7,499 nt of DNA. It comes from an uncultured Lachnoanaerobaculum sp. Lineage in GTDB: Bacteria; Bacillota; Clostridia; Lachnospirales; Lachnospiraceae. Numbering within the stretch: the stretch's first letter is position 1; each line of letters opens with the position of its first letter. The position numbers and the translations under genes were made by a program. A model generated the notes under the pieces. It made no database searches. It was given only the letters and a program-made list of their open reading frames with translations, and was not told the origin of the DNA. Shown here piece by piece: positions 5,646-7,499 of the stretch. Location of the stretch: contig CAKAQP010000113.1 in NCBI GenBank assembly GCA_916720285.1, positions 1 to 7,499 on the forward strand. The letters are read 5' to 3'.

Positions 5646-6725
5646 ATGAAGCTATTTAGCGGAGCAGATCTAATCATATATTTTTTTATATACGGGATTT
5701 TGGCTTGGGTACTTAATACAGTGATATATAGTTTAAAAGAACAAAAATATATAAATACCGGTGTACTGAATATTCCTATAATCGGATGTCCTGCCTTTAT
5801 TATGATTTTAATGATCATAGTGTCTTCCGGAAAAAATGTAAGTTACTACGGGATGCTTATGATGGCTTTTATAGATTATTTTATATTTGATAAGATGGGA
5901 TTGTTTTTCTCACAGAGGCTTCTGTTAAAAAAGGAAATAAATTCTTTGAGAGATGGCTATGGTAAGAGTTTGAAGCTTAGTTGTATAAATGCAATTATAG
6001 TGGTGGGTATATGCTTTATATTTTTAAAGACCTTACAGCCTATTATATTTTCTTTGGTATCGCTAATTCCAAAAATAATAGTAAATATAATTGCTTTAGT
6101 TCTTTTACTCATTTTGATTTCTGATACTGTGGTGACTTATATTTTTGTCAGAAAATATCCTATGCAAAGTATGGACACTAATATAGCCAAGAGAAAAAAC
6201 ACTTTTGGAGAATGGATTTCAAAAAATATCTGGAAGAGGATTTATAAGATTTACCCAAGTCTTTTATCAGACGACTTTGAAGACAGCAATAAAGGAATTT
6301 CAGATGCGGATAAGCTGCTTGAAGAACAGGGAATTATATTTGCAAAGGGGATAAATGCTGCAAAGCTTATATGGGTACTTTTTATATCCTCGCTTATCGG
6401 AGATATTGTAGAAACAATATATGTACTTATTGTAGGGCATGAACTTATGAGACGTTCAAGCTTTGTACTAGGTCCTTTCAGTCTGGTGTGGGGACTTGGT
6501 GCGGTAATACTTACCTTAGCACTTTCAAAAGTAAAAAGGCAGAATAATCTGTCTATATTTGTATCAGGATTTTTCTTTGGTGGTGTGTTTGAATACCTTT
6601 GTTCAGTATTTACAGAAGTATTCTTCGGTATGAAGTTTTGGGACTATTCACATATGCCTTTTAATATTGACGGCAGAACAAATCTTTTGTTTATGTTCTT
6701 TTGGGGCATAGTGGCTTTGGTATAG
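5646..6725 (+). CDS. CmpB-family (putative ABC-transporter type IV) membrane protein, cut short by TAG
   Basis: This is an integral membrane protein of unknown function in the 'putative ABC-transporter type IV' (ABC_trans_CmpB) family. The 359 readable residues hold two related units. The first starts with FFIYGILAWVLNTVIYSLKE (13-32) and KYINTGVLNIP (34-44), with hydrophobic segments near 9-28, 41-60, 112-127 and 141-168. A basic, soluble stretch runs about 170-238. The second is nearer the family pattern: FISSLIGDIVETIYVLIVG (246-264), SSFVLGPFSLVWGLGAV (271-287), FFFGGVFEYLCSVFTE (309-324) and FWDYSHMPFNIDGR (331-344). Translation ends at codon 360, TAG (6723-6725), inside the last conserved segment FFWGIVALV. 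The same frame then continues for 83 good codons, so the intact gene was 443 codons long. Related proteins usually have Trp at the stop position (LVWIK-like), so one TGG to TAG change explains it. AGGAG at 5637-5641 overlaps the upstream stop codon, suggesting coupled translation. Confidence 0.8.
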   Translation: MKLFSGADLIIYFFIYGILAWVLNTVIYSLKEQKYINTGVLNIPIIGCPAFIMILMIIVSSGKNVSYYGMLMMAFIDYFIFDKMGLFFSQRLLLKKEINSLRDGYGKSLKLSCINAIIVVGICFIFLKTLQPIIFSLVSLIPKIIVNIIALVLLLILISDTVVTYIFVRKYPMQSMDTNIAKRKNTFGEWISKNIWKRIYKIYPSLLSDDFEDSNKGISDADKLLEEQGIIFAKGINAAKLIWVLFISSLIGDIVETIYVLIVGHELMRRSSFVLGPFSLVWGLGAVILTLALSKVKRQNNLSIFVSGFFFGGVFEYLCSVFTEVFFGMKFWDYSHMPFNIDGRTNLLFMFFWGIVALV

Positions 6726-6977
6726 TTTAAATTTATATATCCGCCTTTTTCAAAGTTTATAGAAAAGATACCTCCGGTAACAGGCTCAGTCCTTGCAGTT
6801 TTTATAGCACTGTTTTTTATCTGCAACGGAACAGTTACATCAATGGTGATGATAAGGACTACAGACAGAAAAAAACACCCACAGGCAAGGAATGTAATAG
6901 AGCAGTTTATAGACAATGAGTATCCGAATGAAGTGGTAAGAAAACTTTGGCCGAATATGAACTTTTTGGAGGAGTAG
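6726..6977 (+). pseudogene. Severed 3' end of the CmpB-family gene
   Basis: This is the continuation, in the same frame, of the membrane protein gene after its internal TAG. It has 83 open codons ending at TAG 6975-6977. It reads FKFIYPPFSKFIEKIPPV, then a membrane segment near VLAVFIALFFIC, then a basic cytoplasmic tail (TTDRKKHPQ through VVRKLWPNMNFLEE). The segment after the stop fits the expected end of the family, so the frame shows no decay other than the stop. Its last codons hold GGAGGAG (6968-6974), the ribosome site of the next gene. An in-frame ATG at 6843 could give only 44 residues and has no ribosome site. It may be made by stop readthrough, or not at all. Confidence 0.75.
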
Positions 6978-6981
6978 ATAT

Positions 6982-7499
6982 ATGAAAAAGAGCACAAAGG
7001 TTATGGCTGTAATGATGGCATTACTTGCGGCAACATTCTACGCGATAAATACTCCTTTTTCAAAAGTTCTATTGGGAAAAGTGACGCCTACATTTATGGC
7101 TTCTTTTTTGTATCTTGGAGCAGGAATAGGTGTAGGTATAATGTATCTGCTTAATCCAAAGAAAGAGAAGAATATTGAAAAGTTGTCAAAAACAGATTTG
7201 CCATATACTGTCGGAATGATTGTGCTTGATATTCTGGCACCTATATTTTTAATGATCGGAATAAATATAGGCTCGGCTTCAAACGCTTCGCTGCTTGGTA
7301 ACTTTGAAATTGTAGCAACCGCGCTCATTGCTCTTTTAATATTCAAAGAGGTTGTAACATCAAGATTGTGGATTGCCATAGGATTTATTACATTGTCAAG
7401 TATACTTCTCTCATTTGAAGGAAGCGGAAGCTTTAAATTCTCTTTGGGTTCATTGTTTGTAATACTTGCAACATGTTGTTGGGGACTTGAAAACAACTG
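6982..7499 (+). CDS. EamA/DMT-family transporter, 5' part
   Basis: This is a drug/metabolite transporter superfamily membrane protein, probably exporting a small metabolite; the substrate cannot be told. The 172 codons present run off the right edge of the window. They cover the whole first EamA unit of about five helices: ALLAATFYAINTPFSK (13-28) for the first, SFLYLGAGIGVGIMYLL for the second, then a lysine-rich loop, MIVLDILAPIFLMIGINIG, and the unit's usual ending FEIVATALIALLIFKE followed by a helix ending SFEG. A second unit begins at SLGSLFVILATCCWGLENN. The full family length is about 280-300 residues. GGAGGAG at 6968-6974 lies 7 bases before the ATG. That site lies in the last codons of the CmpB-family gene and only 4 bases separate the two frames, so they probably share a transcript. 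Confidence 0.9.
   Translation, partial: MKKSTKVMAVMMALLAATFYAINTPFSKVLLGKVTPTFMASFLYLGAGIGVGIMYLLNPKKEKNIEKLSKTDLPYTVGMIVLDILAPIFLMIGINIGSASNASLLGNFEIVATALIALLIFKEVVTSRLWIAIGFITLSSILLSFEGSGSFKFSLGSLFVILATCCWGLENN

Noticed and set aside
6644..6997. A 117-codon open frame on the minus strand crossing the internal TAG
   Set aside because: The plus-strand reading matches the CmpB-family ending on both sides of the TAG; the antisense product resembles nothing known.
7038..7496. A 152-codon open frame on the minus strand at the right edge
   Set aside because: The plus strand here encodes a convincing EamA transporter with its own ribosome site, so this is its antisense shadow.

Overview
The window looks like chromosomal DNA from a low-GC anaerobic Firmicute. 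A Lachnospiraceae or related Clostridia member is my best guess. The support is AT-rich codon use, strong AGGAGG-type ribosome binding sites, an FprA-type diiron flavoprotein (typical of anaerobes) and a membrane protein of the 'putative ABC-transporter type IV' (CmpB) family, which is common in gut and oral Clostridia. The genus cannot be fixed from this sequence alone.

Layout. (1) Positions 1-889 hold the 3' two-thirds of an FprA-type flavodiiron protein, closed by a strong hairpin terminator. (2) Positions 890-1663 hold a single small acidic DMP19/DUF4375-family gene. A short stretch before it may be a decayed reading frame. A hairpin serving both converging genes ends the section. (3) Positions 1672-2802, minus strand, encode a membrane-anchored MsrA-MsrB fusion methionine sulfoxide reductase. 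(4) Positions 2803-2920 are a compact divergent promoter region with a palindromic shared -10 and an inverted repeat. It faces an AlkD-like DNA glycosylase gene at 2921-3622. (5) From 3757 to the right edge runs a same-strand series with no visible internal terminator: ammonium transporter amtB, an MmcQ/YjbR-MGMT fusion, a two-domain CmpB-family membrane protein broken by an in-frame TAG, and the 5' part of an EamA/DMT-family transporter.

Several genes share a damage-defence theme: FprA (O2 or NO reduction), MsrAB (oxidised methionine), AlkD (alkylated bases) and the MGMT-like fusion. They lie in separate transcription units, so this is a loose neighbourhood and not a demonstrated system. I found no CRISPR array, insertion sequence, tRNA, rRNA or phage gene, and no clear undescribed multi-gene system. 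The most noteworthy points are the single-base nonsense codon in the CmpB-like gene with its whole 3' end still intact, the MmcQ/YjbR-MGMT fusion whose catalytic PCHR motif reads PCFR, and the msrAB/alkD divergent control region.
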